A stretch of 64,000 bases of DNA from assembly GCA_963691655.1 (NCBI GenBank), contig OY829326.1, positions 88,839,235 to 88,903,234 of the forward strand, in the 5' to 3' direction. The notes under the pieces were generated by a model. It had not been told where the DNA came from and did no database searches. It saw only the letters and a program-made list of their open reading frames with translations. This DNA is from Toxonevra muliebris (lineage: Eukaryota > Arthropoda > Insecta > Diptera > Pallopteridae). The position numbers and the translations under genes are program-made. This document shows positions 47,741-59,643 of this stretch, in pieces. Numbering within the stretch: the stretch's first letter is position 1; each line of letters starts with the position of its first letter.

Positions 47741-49556
47741 TCTATCTATGGTATATACATACATATATTGTATAGTTATGTACATGTATTCACTAATAAA
47801 ACGAAAACAATTGTTTGGCAGGAAAATAATGAATGTATCATATTTTTTTGTTATTGCATTATTTTTTGTTCGTTAACAGCTGTTCGTTGGCTTCATTGTT
47901 CCGTTATTGCCATATACATTAGAATGTATAGGATATGTATACATATCCACATATGGGGGTGTGTGTGTGTTTGACAGCATAATAATAGCATATGAAAAAT
48001 AGATACTTAAAATTTACTTTTATTGCTATTAACGTCTATTTTTTTATTTGAGATAAAATATTTTCACACTTGAATTGTATATGAGATTTGAGTTTTTCAT
48101 TTAAAAAACGAGTTAAGCGTAGCCTTACGCCTTATTTTATGTCAAATATTAAAAGGAGTTTGTTCATATCAATGCACGCAGCTGTAACGAATTATAAATT
48201 TTCGCATTCACAGTTTCATTACCGACAGCCTAAGTTTAAGCAATCAAAAGATTTTATAAACATGTGCTGCATCTTTCAAGCTTCACTGTCTGTACAAAAA
48301 TTAAATTGTTCAAAAGAATTCGTTGATGTGGGATGATTCAGGTTCTTATCAGAATTAAAAATTCTTAGTATAAAGTAAAGTTTTTCTTAGTTAATTTTTA
48401 CTCTTGGAGATTTGCCATTACCAGCCAAGAGATGGTGCCGTGTAGAAAAATTTGTAGTTTCTATTTTTGGTTTTTGGTTGTGCCGAGCATTGAATGCAGG
48501 CACACTGCGTAGCAGTTTAGCGCACTAACCAATACACCACACACTAGGACGAACCAAACAAAATCTCATTGTGGGACATGCGTTTTTTGAAAATGTAAGG
48601 ATGCATTTTGACATCTGTGTTAAATGTTTCAAATGTTATTCGCGATCGCCGCAAAGATCACTTCAAATCACATTCTTTCAATTTAGCGCATATTTACTGA
48701 AAGCATTGCTTCGATAGAATTGCTGGACTAAGGAAAATCGTCGGTTTTTTATACAAGCAGCATATGGCCTTAGTGTAGGGATGTGCACTTCAGTTGCCCG
48801 CTGCCGATGTCGCGTGCATGAAGGTGTTAAATGCGACGCGTAAATTTAAAGACGTCCGGCATCGGTTTTTTTGTGTGGACACCAGCGATGCCAACTTGCG
48901 GGGAATTTCCCGGTTTGCAGGAAATTTGACTTAGGGCGGGGAATGAGCTGTTTTTTGCGGGGAATTTGAAGTCGTTCAGCTTCTTTTTTTTGTCAAATTT
49001 TATGTGATGTAAAACGTTTTACTTATGCCTTATTTCATATTTTGGGCCTTAAAATCTTTATTTTTTCTTAAGTGGGCACTATATTGATTTGGAGAAATCG
49101 ATTTTTAAAAAAAGTAATATATTTCGAAAGTATTTTGTAAAAATTTCAGAGAGAAACTCGGAGTGACTTCGTAGATATAGACGTTTATAACGCCGAGTGT
49201 CAGTCAGGCCAAAACAGTCGCGCGGTGCTTCGACTTCCCTTTCAGCCGTTCAGAAAGGCTTAGCTATGTCTTCGTCCAGCTCCTCCTGATTAATAACTCT
49301 TAATCCCTGCTGACTAATCTGTAAACTTATAGATTACGGTCAATCATCATATCTGTTGAAAACCGACAGTCAAAAGAAAGCCCATGTCTTTTCCGTTGAT
49401 AAATTTGATGTCCAAAAGTGGGCAGAGACTTGTTTATCTATCAAAATGAACATCTAGTAACTCGACACACCTCATCTCGTTTAAATTTCGTGTGATAACT
49501 ATTACCCAATATGACTAAATTTTGTGTAAGTTTGACCCAGATGGAAGAGAGGACAC
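47741..49556. other. AT-rich DNA with a GC-richer island
   Basis: Bases 48770-49260 are unusually GC-rich for this window, with CpG-containing text such as GCGACGCG and GTCGCGCGGTG, and GCGGGGAATTT occurring twice (48898 and 48957). No coding frame is there. Bases 49411-49463 match 32349-32402 and bases 49487-49560 match 42252-42328, so at least the right part is transposon-derived. Confidence 0.5.
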
Positions 49557-49676
49557 CAGTGGCGGATTCAAGAAACATTTCTGTAGAATTTTTAAATCAG
49601 TTATTACTATTTTAAGTATTTGAAAATCTTTCGGGGCGGGGCAATGCCTTCATTTACCCCCTTGCATCCTCCACTG
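49557..49676. mobile_element. Small hAT-like MITE (120 bp)
   Basis: CAGTGGCGGATTCAAG at the left end mirrors CTTGCATCCTCCACTG at the right end with two mismatches. The flanking 8-mers GAGGACAC and GTGTACAC share only part of their bases, so the target duplication is eroded or absent. The interior has GGGGCGGGG/ACCCCCTTG text as in related MITEs. Confidence 0.65.
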
Positions 49677-50601
49677 GTGTACACAGGTGTGAATATAACA
49701 GAGAGTGCCCTGGCTACTGTTATAGTGCATATGAGAGCATCGGCAATAGGGATGCCCACTTGTAAGGGAATCGACTTCACTTTTAATTAACTGTGGGGAT
49801 TGGTTTTACTAGTTTTTTGAAATTAATCCAAAAAGCATGAGTAAAGCATAGCTAAGTTCGAAGTTTTCTTATACATTCGTGTTCACACTTTCTATATGGA
49901 CTAAATCATTAAACTCACACACATATGCATACATAAAAGAAATCACATTTACTCTCTTACACTAGTTCTTCTTCCTCCTCAACACAGCGTTACCCCTCGT
50001 CTAGCCCGAATGAGAAAAGCATCGAACTGCATAACGCTAGTCTAGTCGAAGTGACTCTCTTTCTGCGCGTACTCTCACCATCCTCAACAATCCCCAATTG
50101 TGCGTAACACTTTATCTTTTTAAATTTAACGAATGAAACCGTAGATTTTCGTAGGTGTTTAACCAAGAGGGCAACTTCAAATCTCTTCTTAATTTTGGCA
50201 TCTTGATCTTTTTTTTTTTTTTTTTGTTTTTCGAAAATCTTTTCGGGATCTTTTAAATGCAATACGCTGATTGCGAATCCATAATCAAAAAGGAAACAAA
50301 CAAAATTAACATTCAGCCCAAAAGTATGCTGCGCTTTTTAACAATAAATTAAAAAAGTAAAAACTTTTTATAAGACATAAATTAGTTGGTATTATTTAAC
50401 ATCCATTTCGACATATAGTCAATAGCTAGTTCTAACGCATATTGAGGTAAAATTTTGTTTTTTGAAGTAATTATTGTTTAGTGTCCATCTGAATACGTTT
50501 TGGCGCAGATTCTACAAACAATTAGTCATAAATTTTCTCATCTCGTTACCATACATCATTCGCAGTTCGATTAGCTTGATTTTGTTTGTGCAATCCATCT
50601 T
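49677..50601. other. AT-rich DNA, no gene seen
   Basis: A T15-class homopolymer lies at 50211-50225. The 90-codon minus frame there is Lys-rich low complexity. Confidence 0.4.
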
Positions 50602-51050
50602 TCTGAGTCAATTGGGAACTTGAAGTCAATTGGAGTCACTGGGAGTCATTTGGAGTCGATTGAAATTAAATGGAATGTGAAGTCAATTTTAATATATGTG
50701 TTGGATAATATTTCCATTCATTCATTTTATCAAAACCAATTGTCTAAACAAATTGCGATTTTTATTATTCGCAACAACCCTAATATATAAATGCTGAAGG
50801 TTATTCAAGTTTTGATAATTTCGTTTTTTAATGACGAAAATATTATGATTTATAGACAAATTTCTAATTTCTAAATTTTTATTTAGTCCCAATTGACTCC
50901 AAGTGACTCCAATTGACTTTAAATTCCCAATTGACTCCAAATGACTTCAACTGACTCCAATTGACTTCAAAAACCTGATTGACTCCAAAAGACTTAAAGT
51001 GACTCCAATTGACTGCAAATAGCAATTGACTCCAAATGACTGCATTTGAG
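50602..51050. repeat. Inverted GACTCCAATT minisatellite
   Basis: The left block (50602-50690) repeats AGTCAATTGG/GGAGTCA units; the right block (50887-51045) repeats the reverse complement, TTGACTCCAA/TGACTCCAAT, about 14 times with 10-12 bp spacing. The blocks are separated by about 200 bp. A subset is colinear as a hairpin: TGACTCCAATTGACTT-like text on the right pairs with the left block over about 34 bp. Flanking text at 51150-51245 recurs at 32840-32935. Confidence 0.8.
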
Positions 51051-52042
51051 TTCAAGGGTATTAAAGTGAGTCATAAGATTTTCAGTCTCATGATTTCAAA
51101 AAAAGAGATTGCATTCCCTTGACTCTAACAAAGACTTTTCTAAATGAATAATCAATCGGCGACTCCAAAAAAGACTTCCAACTGCATTTTTTATCCTGGA
51201 GTCAAATATGTTATTCAATAACTGCAATCAAAAATTATTATTCATTTGTGACTTACATCCTCAATTGATTGCATTCTTTACCAGCTCTGGTTTGGAGCCG
51301 TCCTAGTGTGCGCCATGATGACCGCAAATACTGAATATTGAGCAGGGGGCTATTTGACAAAAGGTTGTGAAATCTAGAAGAGGATTCCTTTTAAATCATT
51401 AACAAGAAGTTAGTATTTGTATGCAAAATAAATATATGTATGTAGCAAATTAAAAATTAACTCTGCATATTTTCGATATAAATTTAGAATATTGATGTTG
51501 AATTCCATCAAAAATTTGTTTTATATTAAATAATTGTGTCCTATTCATAACATGGGACAGTAATTAAAAAAGCCGCGGGTTACTGATATGTTTGGCTATC
51601 TTAATACCCAGAAATATGTTTACTTTCTCTGCATCTGAATGAAACATCTCAGTTCCCACAGGCAAGGTGTTATTATAACTCATTCCAAAAGCATTTCTTT
51701 CAATCAATTCATTAATTACAACTAATGATACTTATCTATTTACATACACATGTACGCATTACAGATATACAATATCACAATAAAATAAATAAATTTATTG
51801 TAGCTATTTGAAATAATTCACAAATAATTATAACACACTTCTTTCATTTATTAGCCACAATAACAATAAAAAAAGTGTGTGTATGTATGTATGTATGCAT
51901 ATATACTTTGAACTACTATATACTATAAATCGACATTGTTATTACCCCAAATGCGTAACCCTATCGATAGATAGCAAGTCTAGCAAACTACATGTATACA
52001 TAAGTAACTTACATACATGCATATGGAGATGGTATGTACAAG
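51051..52042. other. AT-rich DNA with repeat tail and GTAT microsatellite
   Basis: Bases 51150-51245 repeat text from 32.84-32.94 kb. A GTAT-type microsatellite lies at 51875-51897. No gene is seen. Confidence 0.45.
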
Positions 52043-52203
52043 CACTAGCGGATCTTGACATTTGCTAAGGGGGCGGTTTTAATTTTTTCGCCCCTTTATG
52101 TTTTTCTATTTTTTAATTCATAGCTAACGATCAAAGTGTTTGAGATTTTCATCGGTAAGGGGAGGGGTTTTATTCCCAAACCACCCCCTAGGATCCGCTA
52201 ATG
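52043..52203. mobile_element. hAT MITE (161 bp) with perfect 8-bp target duplication
   Basis: The element starts CACTAGCGGATC and ends GATCCGCTAATG, inverted termini with one mismatch. TGTACAAG occurs at 52035-52042 and again at 52204-52211, a perfect 8-bp duplication as made by hAT transposases. The interior has a G-rich block (GGGGGCGG) and a C-rich block (CCACCCCC). It encodes nothing and must have been mobilised in trans. Confidence 0.92.
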
Positions 52204-52211
52204 TGTACAAG

Positions 52212-55139
52212 TATATGCCTTGTATGCCGTAAATCATTATTAATAAATTGCTTTATTTACTACTCTCTCTGTGTCTGATAAGTACATGTCAAATATTATA
52301 AATGCCAGTTAATAAACAAGTCAAGTGCTGCTGACATTAGTTGGTGCCGGTCTGTAGGTGTTGAAGAGTAAAAGAACAAGAAGAAACTCAGCAATTACAT
52401 TATGTTGTTAAATAATTAATTATAATCCATTAATAAATTAAGCTTACAAATAAATATGTACTTATATTTTTGTTTGTAGATATGAAAAGTTTGATTATCT
52501 GAGAGGCAAGTTAAGTGAGAGAAGCGTTTAGGTTAAATGACGTAGATGATAATGACTGTCACAATTGTAACAATCGTACATTTGCAGTGAATGTCTAAAT
52601 TAAGTTGCTGTAGTTAATGCTATAAAGTCAACTGGGTAATAAATAATCATCTTCTATAACAACAACTGCATATGTATGAGCTAATAATTGACAATGATTA
52701 TAACATTTTAAAGCCCATAATCTCTACTTGCTTCGACATTAAAGACAGACAACAATTCTTCATCTTCTGCTTTTGATATAACTAGCTAAGGAACACTCAT
52801 ACATATAAATATAAAATATTTAGTTATTAATTTTGGCATAGCTTCTGTTTCTTCTCTACATTACAGTAAATTAATTTGCCATTCCACAATTTTTACATAG
52901 ACTTACACCCACATATATACTTACTGTGTATTACCAATTTTTACAATTTAACTTTGAAATTTCTATTTTTAATATGACACCAAATGCGCACAGAAATATG
53001 CAACAAAAACAAAAAACTAGCGTCAAAGCTGCTGCAATTTTTTCATTCCAACATTCTCATTTATTCTTGTCGAGTCGACGACGAGGTTGTAATAAATGAT
53101 AATTTTTCTCCAACTTACAAGTTCCAGGCTGGTGCCAGTGCTACACACACATATGGATTGCCATTTTTCTTTGCTGTTTTTCTGTGTTAAGATATATTTG
53201 TAGAATTTCTTTACCCTTTTTTGTACTATATTGCTGCGTAAATAAAACACAATTGAAACATTTCAATGTGTTAAACTAAACACACATAAGAGTGGATATA
53301 CTTTGTAAGAGGGGGTAAATACATGAGGCTCTACATTTTTTTTTAGAAAAAACTTAAACCCAGCATTTTTGAGTTCTGTTAGATGTTGACAAACTTTTGC
53401 TCTAGAATATTTTTTAAATCAAAATAGGGGCCTTGGTCTTTTTAGATCGAAAAACCCTAGTACAAAACGTTTCAACCAAATCGTTTGGTTCATAGATGGT
53501 GCTCCAGTCTAAGGATTTCTGTTCCGTGTTCTTTAGATCAAAATAGAGCCGAGCCAAATATTTTTAGCTTATTACGCGTTAGGGCTCTAAAGTATTTTAG
53601 ATTTCATTGATATAAGAGGTATCAAGCCCACTTAAGCAATTCCGCCCAATTTAGAACTAAACCTTTTCTATGTGTAAGAAATATCTGTAGAAATTTTGGT
53701 GCATAATAGTTAGTGTCAAGCGCTCTGGCGCTTATATGCTTATACTAGATTATATTCAGGATAGTTAAGGGGTCTAGATTTTAAGATGTAATTTTTCGAA
53801 TCATTCTGAATTGCTGTAATGGCGTGGTCCACACAAAGAAGTTAAGCCTCGATATTTCAGTTTGCTATCAACATAAGTCAGAATTATCCAGACATACTAA
53901 AACTTACAAAATTTTTATGGTTGTCTCTTCTAAGCGTATGATTTTTGCTGTTAAAGTGATCAAAGAATTACAATAAAAAATAGATTCTATGTCAGAGCTA
54001 CTGTATTACAGGATTCAATCACATTTATCAAAAAATTGTTTTTCCTCAAGGTTTATGAAAAATTGTTTTAAAAAAAAAAATATTTTTATTAATTCTGAAT
54101 TATTGTCTTTTGCGGTGAAAAAATTTTCAAATTATAAGAGAAATTCCACAATCTGACAACACTTCCGATAACGAATTGTTGAGTTTTTTTAAATCGAATT
54201 GCTCTCTCGGTGCATTAACAATTTCATTGTTATTTTCTATTAAATTTTTCATCTTTTTTAAGACATAAATAAAATGAGAAAATCAACGATTATAATTTAG
54301 GTTTATGAATTCTCTACAGAACACAGTTGTTCAAATATTCAATTTTTTGATACTTTTATGGGACCAGATCAGAACGAAAAATGGTAAAGATCTAATCCAA
54401 AACTCACCTATCATAAGTCGAAAGGAAAATGTAATCGGTTCTTAACGAAATTAATAGAAAACATTCAAAAAAACTGTTTCTTCATTTTTTACACATTATA
54501 AAATTGCCAAGATAGACCTTGCGTTAAGATTAATGCTTGTATTGCAATTTGATTTGGAGCACCTGAGGAGTTTAACATTTTTCATGTTTTTGATGAAATA
54601 AGATATTTGTTGCTTACCGTTCAGCATATCGATGATCGGATATGATACTTTTAGTTGTGTAACTACGTCCTCATTCCAGAAGATCCAGAAGTGCTACACT
54701 ATCATATTATACCATATATCAATTTATTTGCTTAAGCGGGAATAAATAATAAATTTTTATAAATGTGTTAATAGCAATTGAGATGAAATTGGGTTTATAT
54801 TTCAGTACTAGTACTACCTATTCGCAATGGCTTTTATCAACTTTAAAGGCCTGTTATCAAATTTTTTCTAGATGTACGTAAGAAATTTTTTTTTTTTAAA
54901 TGCTAGTCCAATATTTGTCAATACAAAATGATTCTAGCGCACCAGTGTGCACCGCCACCAACTGGCAAAAAAAATAGTCACGGTGCAGCCGCCGACGGTT
55001 TGTTCGGAGCGCTTCGGCACGCTATGGTTTTAAACCCTAAAATCTGACCAAAAGTTAAAAAAAAGTTTTTGTAAAATAATTTATAGCACTAGGATTGATA
55101 AAGTAAGGTTTGGTAAGGTTTTTTTTGCTACTTAGAACA
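52212..55139. other. AT-rich DNA, no gene seen
   Basis: Short frames at 52984-53190 overlap on both strands and show no content. Bases 54938-55030 form a small GC-rich pocket (GCACCGCCACC, GCAGCCGCCGACGG) of unknown origin. Confidence 0.4.
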
Positions 55140-55690
55140 CAGGACTAATACTTGCCAGATCAAGCTTAACAACACAACATCAGTGCATACAGACTTTACT
55201 ACAAAACATATACAACATTACCCAATACAATATTTGAATTCCCAGATACCATACTCTAATAACGAAAAATACCTAGGTATGAATTTCGATGCGAAATTGC
55301 GCTGGAAAGAGCACATAAAGAAAAATCGAAAAGAGCTAGATATCAAACTAAAAAAAACTAAATTGGGTTATTGGTAGAAATTCAGTACTATCTATACAAA
55401 ACAAATTAATGCTATACAACCAAGTATTAACCAAGTATGGACATATGATTGCCAACTTTGGGGTTGCGCCAGAAAAACAAATATTGACATAATACAACGT
55501 CTCCAAAATAAACCTCTCCGATGCATCGTAGATGCCACGGAAATGAAGCTCTTCATCGAGACCTGAACGGAACCACTGTTAGAAGTGAAATTGAAAACAC
55601 GCCACAAACCACAAGAAGCGGCTCAGTCAACATATAAAAGAGGAAGCCTCAAAGTTACTTGTTACAGAAGGACGAATAAAAAGGCTAAAA
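55140..55690 (+). mobile_element. Jockey-type LINE remnant (end of reverse transcriptase)
   Basis: Plus-strand translation gives YLNSQIPYSNNEKYLGMNFD, LRWKEHIKKNRKELDIK and, after a frame break, VWTYDCQLWGCARKTNIDII and QRLQNKPLRCIVDATEM. This is the thumb and C-terminal region of Jockey-clade reverse transcriptases, which lack RNase H. Stops and frameshifts make it inactive. An A-rich AATAAAAATAAAAAATAAAA tail at about 55722-55744 marks the 3' end. Confidence 0.78.
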
Positions 55691-56969
55691 CATGTTAATA
55701 ACATAATAAACATTTCAAATAATAAAAATAAAAAATAAAAAAAATTTAGAACACTAAGCCAATTCATGAGAATTAGTGGCCACAGTTCAAGTTCCTGACT
55801 TATTGTTATCTTGTGTTGAACGTTCCGGAACGACAGACAAACTTTCTACATTTAAAAAATCAGTAAAAATCGACAACAATTCACGAAATTCGATTACAAT
55901 TCACGAAAAATCAACTTGCGAAAGTATGCACAATTTTATTATGTTACCTCGTAATAAAAAATCATTACGCTCTTAGTTATAAACAAATAAAAAGATTTTA
56001 TGAAAATCGTAGAAAAAATGAACACTTCCTTTCAAATTACTTTCACTCACAGAAAAATTAACTGCACTGAATATGAGCTTATTGTTTTGCTGAATAACTA
56101 CTACTACTATTAAACCACAACAGCCACTGGCAGGCCTAAACCGAGCTTTTCGCTTTTGTTTAATAACTTCTATAAGATTATTGTGTACACATTTTTAATT
56201 AAATACTCGAAAATACTTATCGAACAAAAAAACTTATCACTCACAGTTTTAAGCAATTTTTTTTTTTTTTAATTGATTTTAATGGTTTCATATTTTGTTT
56301 AACATTTTAATTTACTAATTTCTTTCAACTTTTCAAACACATTCTTTTTTTTTAAATATTAAGTGATAACATTTACTTATTATTTATGTTAAAATAATGT
56401 AATTTAGTACGTTTATATTTATGTAACTGCATATGCATACAGGGTGAGGTAATTGAAGAGAGATGAAAGGCGATCGTGATCTCGGTAATCAATGACAACC
56501 CAGCGAGTAGTGTCCGACCGAAATATAAAGCTGACTGGCCACACTAAATAGTTTTTCCAGATTTAAAAAAAAAAAAAATCCAGCGATTCGTACCTAACTA
56601 CAAGAACTAATTGGAATTCAAATTTGTATTTATTTAAATTCGTGAAAATATTAAAAATCTAGTTGATTAAATGCTGAACTTGTAAGTATTCGATGGTCCT
56701 GATTGATCATCTTTATTCTTGCAACACTTTTCCTCTTCGTGTTTATTTTCTGTTTCACTCTGCAGCGATCAACACTTTTTCTTCATCTCTATTTTCGTAT
56801 TATTTATTTGTAGTTTATTATTATTTATCAGAAACATAGCTGACTCGCTGAACACGAAAATCGCATTCATTTTTTTTCAATGGGTAAGATTTCGAGATAT
56901 GGCAAAATGTCGATTTTTCAGGTTGCAGTTTTTTTATACAGGCAAATATCTCATTAACTATAATTTCTG
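55691..56969. other. AT-rich DNA, no gene seen
   Basis: No transposon or exon motif recognised apart from the LINE tail. T/A homopolymers are at 56261-56271 and 56565-56577. Confidence 0.4.
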
Positions 56970-56979
56970 TCGATCCAAG

Positions 56980-57023
<44 letters not shown>

Positions 57024-57041
57024 CTTGGTTCGACATATATC

Positions 57042-57083
<42 letters not shown>
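56970..57083. repeat. Two adjacent palindromic AT microsatellites
   Basis: The first palindrome (56970-57033) has TCGATCCAAGCTA on the left and TAGCTTGGTTCGA on the right around (TA)n. The second (57042-57083) has TTTCTAATA and TATTAGAAA around (TA)n. Both can extrude as cruciforms or slip. Confidence 0.75.
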
Positions 57084-57399
57084 TATAATTTAATTACGAG
57101 TCTAATATTACCAAGTTTTTTTAAATAGGCTGAGATATGTCTGCTGAAATTTAAATTTTGCTGTGATTTTTTAAAAATTTTCACACAAGTCGTGGATAAG
57201 TATTTCTTTCTCATAAAAATTAATCACAAAATCCACAGTTTTATTTTTTCAATCGATAGACCATTTCATTACTGACATTATTGACTAGCACCGCTGTCTC
57301 GTTCGCTGATAAAGTTTGGGTAGTACGTAATTTTATTACAAAAAAAGCCTCGAACCTGATAGCCTGATTTTGGGCATCATAGCGTATCTAATATCGAAG

Positions 57400-57850
57400 T
57401 TCTAGACACTTCTCAAATGAGAAAAATTCGAACTTGAAGACTTGTAGTAGTACGAATATAGAGGTCATATGAAAGATGCCACACCCCCCTTTCCAATTTC
57501 ACTCAAATCTTTCCTGTAGTATGTCATTGTCAAACAACGTCGTTGTACGAAATTTTAGTACTATATTGTGTTTGGTTCCAGAGATATACTCAAATGAGCA
57601 TATGATTTGTATGGGAGGTACCACGGCCACTTTTTCACGCCCACGCTAATTTTTCCCACAGAATGCTGTAAACAAATATTACTTTCGTACCAAATCTTAG
57701 TACTGTACTACAAACAGTTCCTCAGATAAAAATTCAGGTTTGGGAGGTACCACGCCCACTTACCCAATCCTCATTAGTAATGCTGACGTGTACTTCAGGC
57801 GTCATTACAAATCGGATGGTTAGATTTTTAGTTTATCTCCGTCAAACGAC
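57400..57850 (-). repeat. GTGGGCGTGG-type dispersed repeat, minus copy
   Basis: The reverse complement of 57725-57775 (AAGTGGGCGTGGTACCTCCC, then CTGAATTTTTATCTGAGGAA) parallels the 40.34-40.41 kb segment. Additional GTACCACGGCC and CCACACCCC motifs occur. The right end near GACCAGCTCATTTTTATATA recalls the end of the 40-41.7 kb element. It is non-coding. Confidence 0.5.
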
Positions 57851-59400
57851 CAGCTCATTTTTATATATAAAGATAATATGAAGAGTATTTGAATTGCATT
57901 AAGTGCATTAAGTTTTCATATTTTGAATAAAAGTTCACTCTGTAAATTTATGCAGTCTTATAAATGCATACTCATTACAAGTATTTTATTTTGATAAGTA
58001 ATAAAAACAATAAATATTATCGCTTAATATTTAAAAAAATATTGAATCTGTTGGTTTGTTCATGCTCATGCATATTGTTCAAGTTCATGCTCATTACCTC
58101 TAGTTGTTCAAGTTCAGAAGTTGCAAAATTTAAATTTTGCAAATAATATAGAAATGAATGAACCTTTCAAGAATGATGAGGCGATTGAAAGGCGATTGAA
58201 GAGACAAAATCGGATTTTCGGGACTCGTATTTATTTTACATTTTCTATGTAACAATATATTTTTTGACCCTGTAAAATACAACACGGTATGTGGAAAATT
58301 TAAATAGATTTCATATTATACATAGAATAAATTATACCAAGAAAATAACGCATTTTCTAATAATTTTTAATTTGCATCAGACCGGAAACAGCAAAAAATT
58401 AAGAAAAGGGCTGTATACAGAGCGCGTAAGATTCACTTATTCTATATAATTGATTGATTTCCGCGAAAGTTATATTTTTTTATTATAAATTTTCTTAAAT
58501 TAATTTTTATAATCAGTTTTCAATAACTATATAATTATTTAGTTTAGATCATATTCTTTACAATTTAAATTAGAGACCTGATAAAGATAAAAATATTTTA
58601 ATAAAAAATAATTCATTGGTTGTTGGATTCTTTATTTATTGAGGAAATAAAATAATAAACGATATTTAAATAATTGTGGCATTAAAGTAGAGGAAAGATT
58701 GATGTATTTTCTTTGACAAATACGAAAGCTTAAAAAAATAGTTGAGTTTCTCTTCTGTCTTCCTGCACACAATGTTCAGTACAATAAAAACTCAGTAGGT
58801 TTCAAAAAAAAAGCGGGACATTATTAAATTAATTATAATTTTGAAACCTACTATCAGGAGTTCTATAACAAGTTCAATGAACAAATTTTTAACCATATTG
58901 AAAGTATAGATAAATATTGGGGGCTGAATAATATATGAGGTGCAATATTACTTATATTTCTTATAGCAATTATCTATTGTAGGTATAGAAATTAAAAAAA
59001 AAATCTAAAAATTCTAGTGACATATTTTATTTTATATAAATGCACATTATTTTATTCATTCCTCTAAATATGATTTTTTTTATTGCTATTCAAAATTATT
59101 TTATATAAAATTGCTTAAACGATTTTTTAAAAATATATTTTTTTATATTCTTTGAAAAATTCATATTATTCAACGCGTCCTCGATGTAAGTCAAGCTATC
59201 CTCGTATTCAAAATTTTGGCATGGTAGCCCCAAATATAACAAAACGTAAAACGCGTTGGCATTTCGATACTATGATTACAGAAATGCGCCACTCTAATGC
59301 ACATTACATATGTAGATTCCATATATCTTGAAATCATATAATTGTTACATCTGGGATCACAGGATTAAAATTTGTATTGCGAAAATTTGAAGTTTCGGAA
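57851..59400. other. AT-rich DNA upstream of the Toll-type gene
   Basis: No transposon is recognised. ACGCGTCCTCGATG at 59174 and ACGCGTTGG at 59251 are small GC-richer points. Distal regulatory sequence of the receptor gene may lie here, but nothing specific can be named. Confidence 0.4.
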
Positions 59401-59421
59401 TCGACTGTGGCAATTTTAAAT

Positions 59422-59431
59422 TTTCCCGCGC
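59422..59431 (+). promoter_or_regulatory. E2F-like site TTTCCCGCGC in the presumed promoter
   Basis: The decamer fits the E2F consensus TTTSSCGC exactly and is a GC-rich motif in otherwise AT-rich DNA, 213 bp before the ATG of the receptor. A transcription start probably lies between about 59400 and 59600, but no TATA box or initiator could be fixed. Confidence 0.3.
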
Positions 59432-59643
59432 AATAGAGGGAATAGTAATTCGCCATTTTAGTTTTGTATGTAACTTAACAACATTTATGTGCTGTTGTGC
59501 TGCAATCATAAAAATACGCGATTAGTCTAATTTCAATATCGTATCGTAGTGCAGTGTAATAAATCAAATTGGAGTTTTTATTAAGAATACATTTGAGAAT
59601 GGAAGCGGTTTAAGTTGAAAAGAATCAATTGAACTACATCAAA

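Noticed and set aside
7228..59400. Search for a CRISPR array or bacterial-type operon
   Set aside because: The repeats lack regular spacers, and splice sites, composition and mobile elements all indicate an insect genome.
59629..59643. Upstream TTG as the receptor start
   Set aside because: A nuclear insect gene would start at ATG; the first in-frame ATG after the TAA at 59611 is at 59644, in good context.
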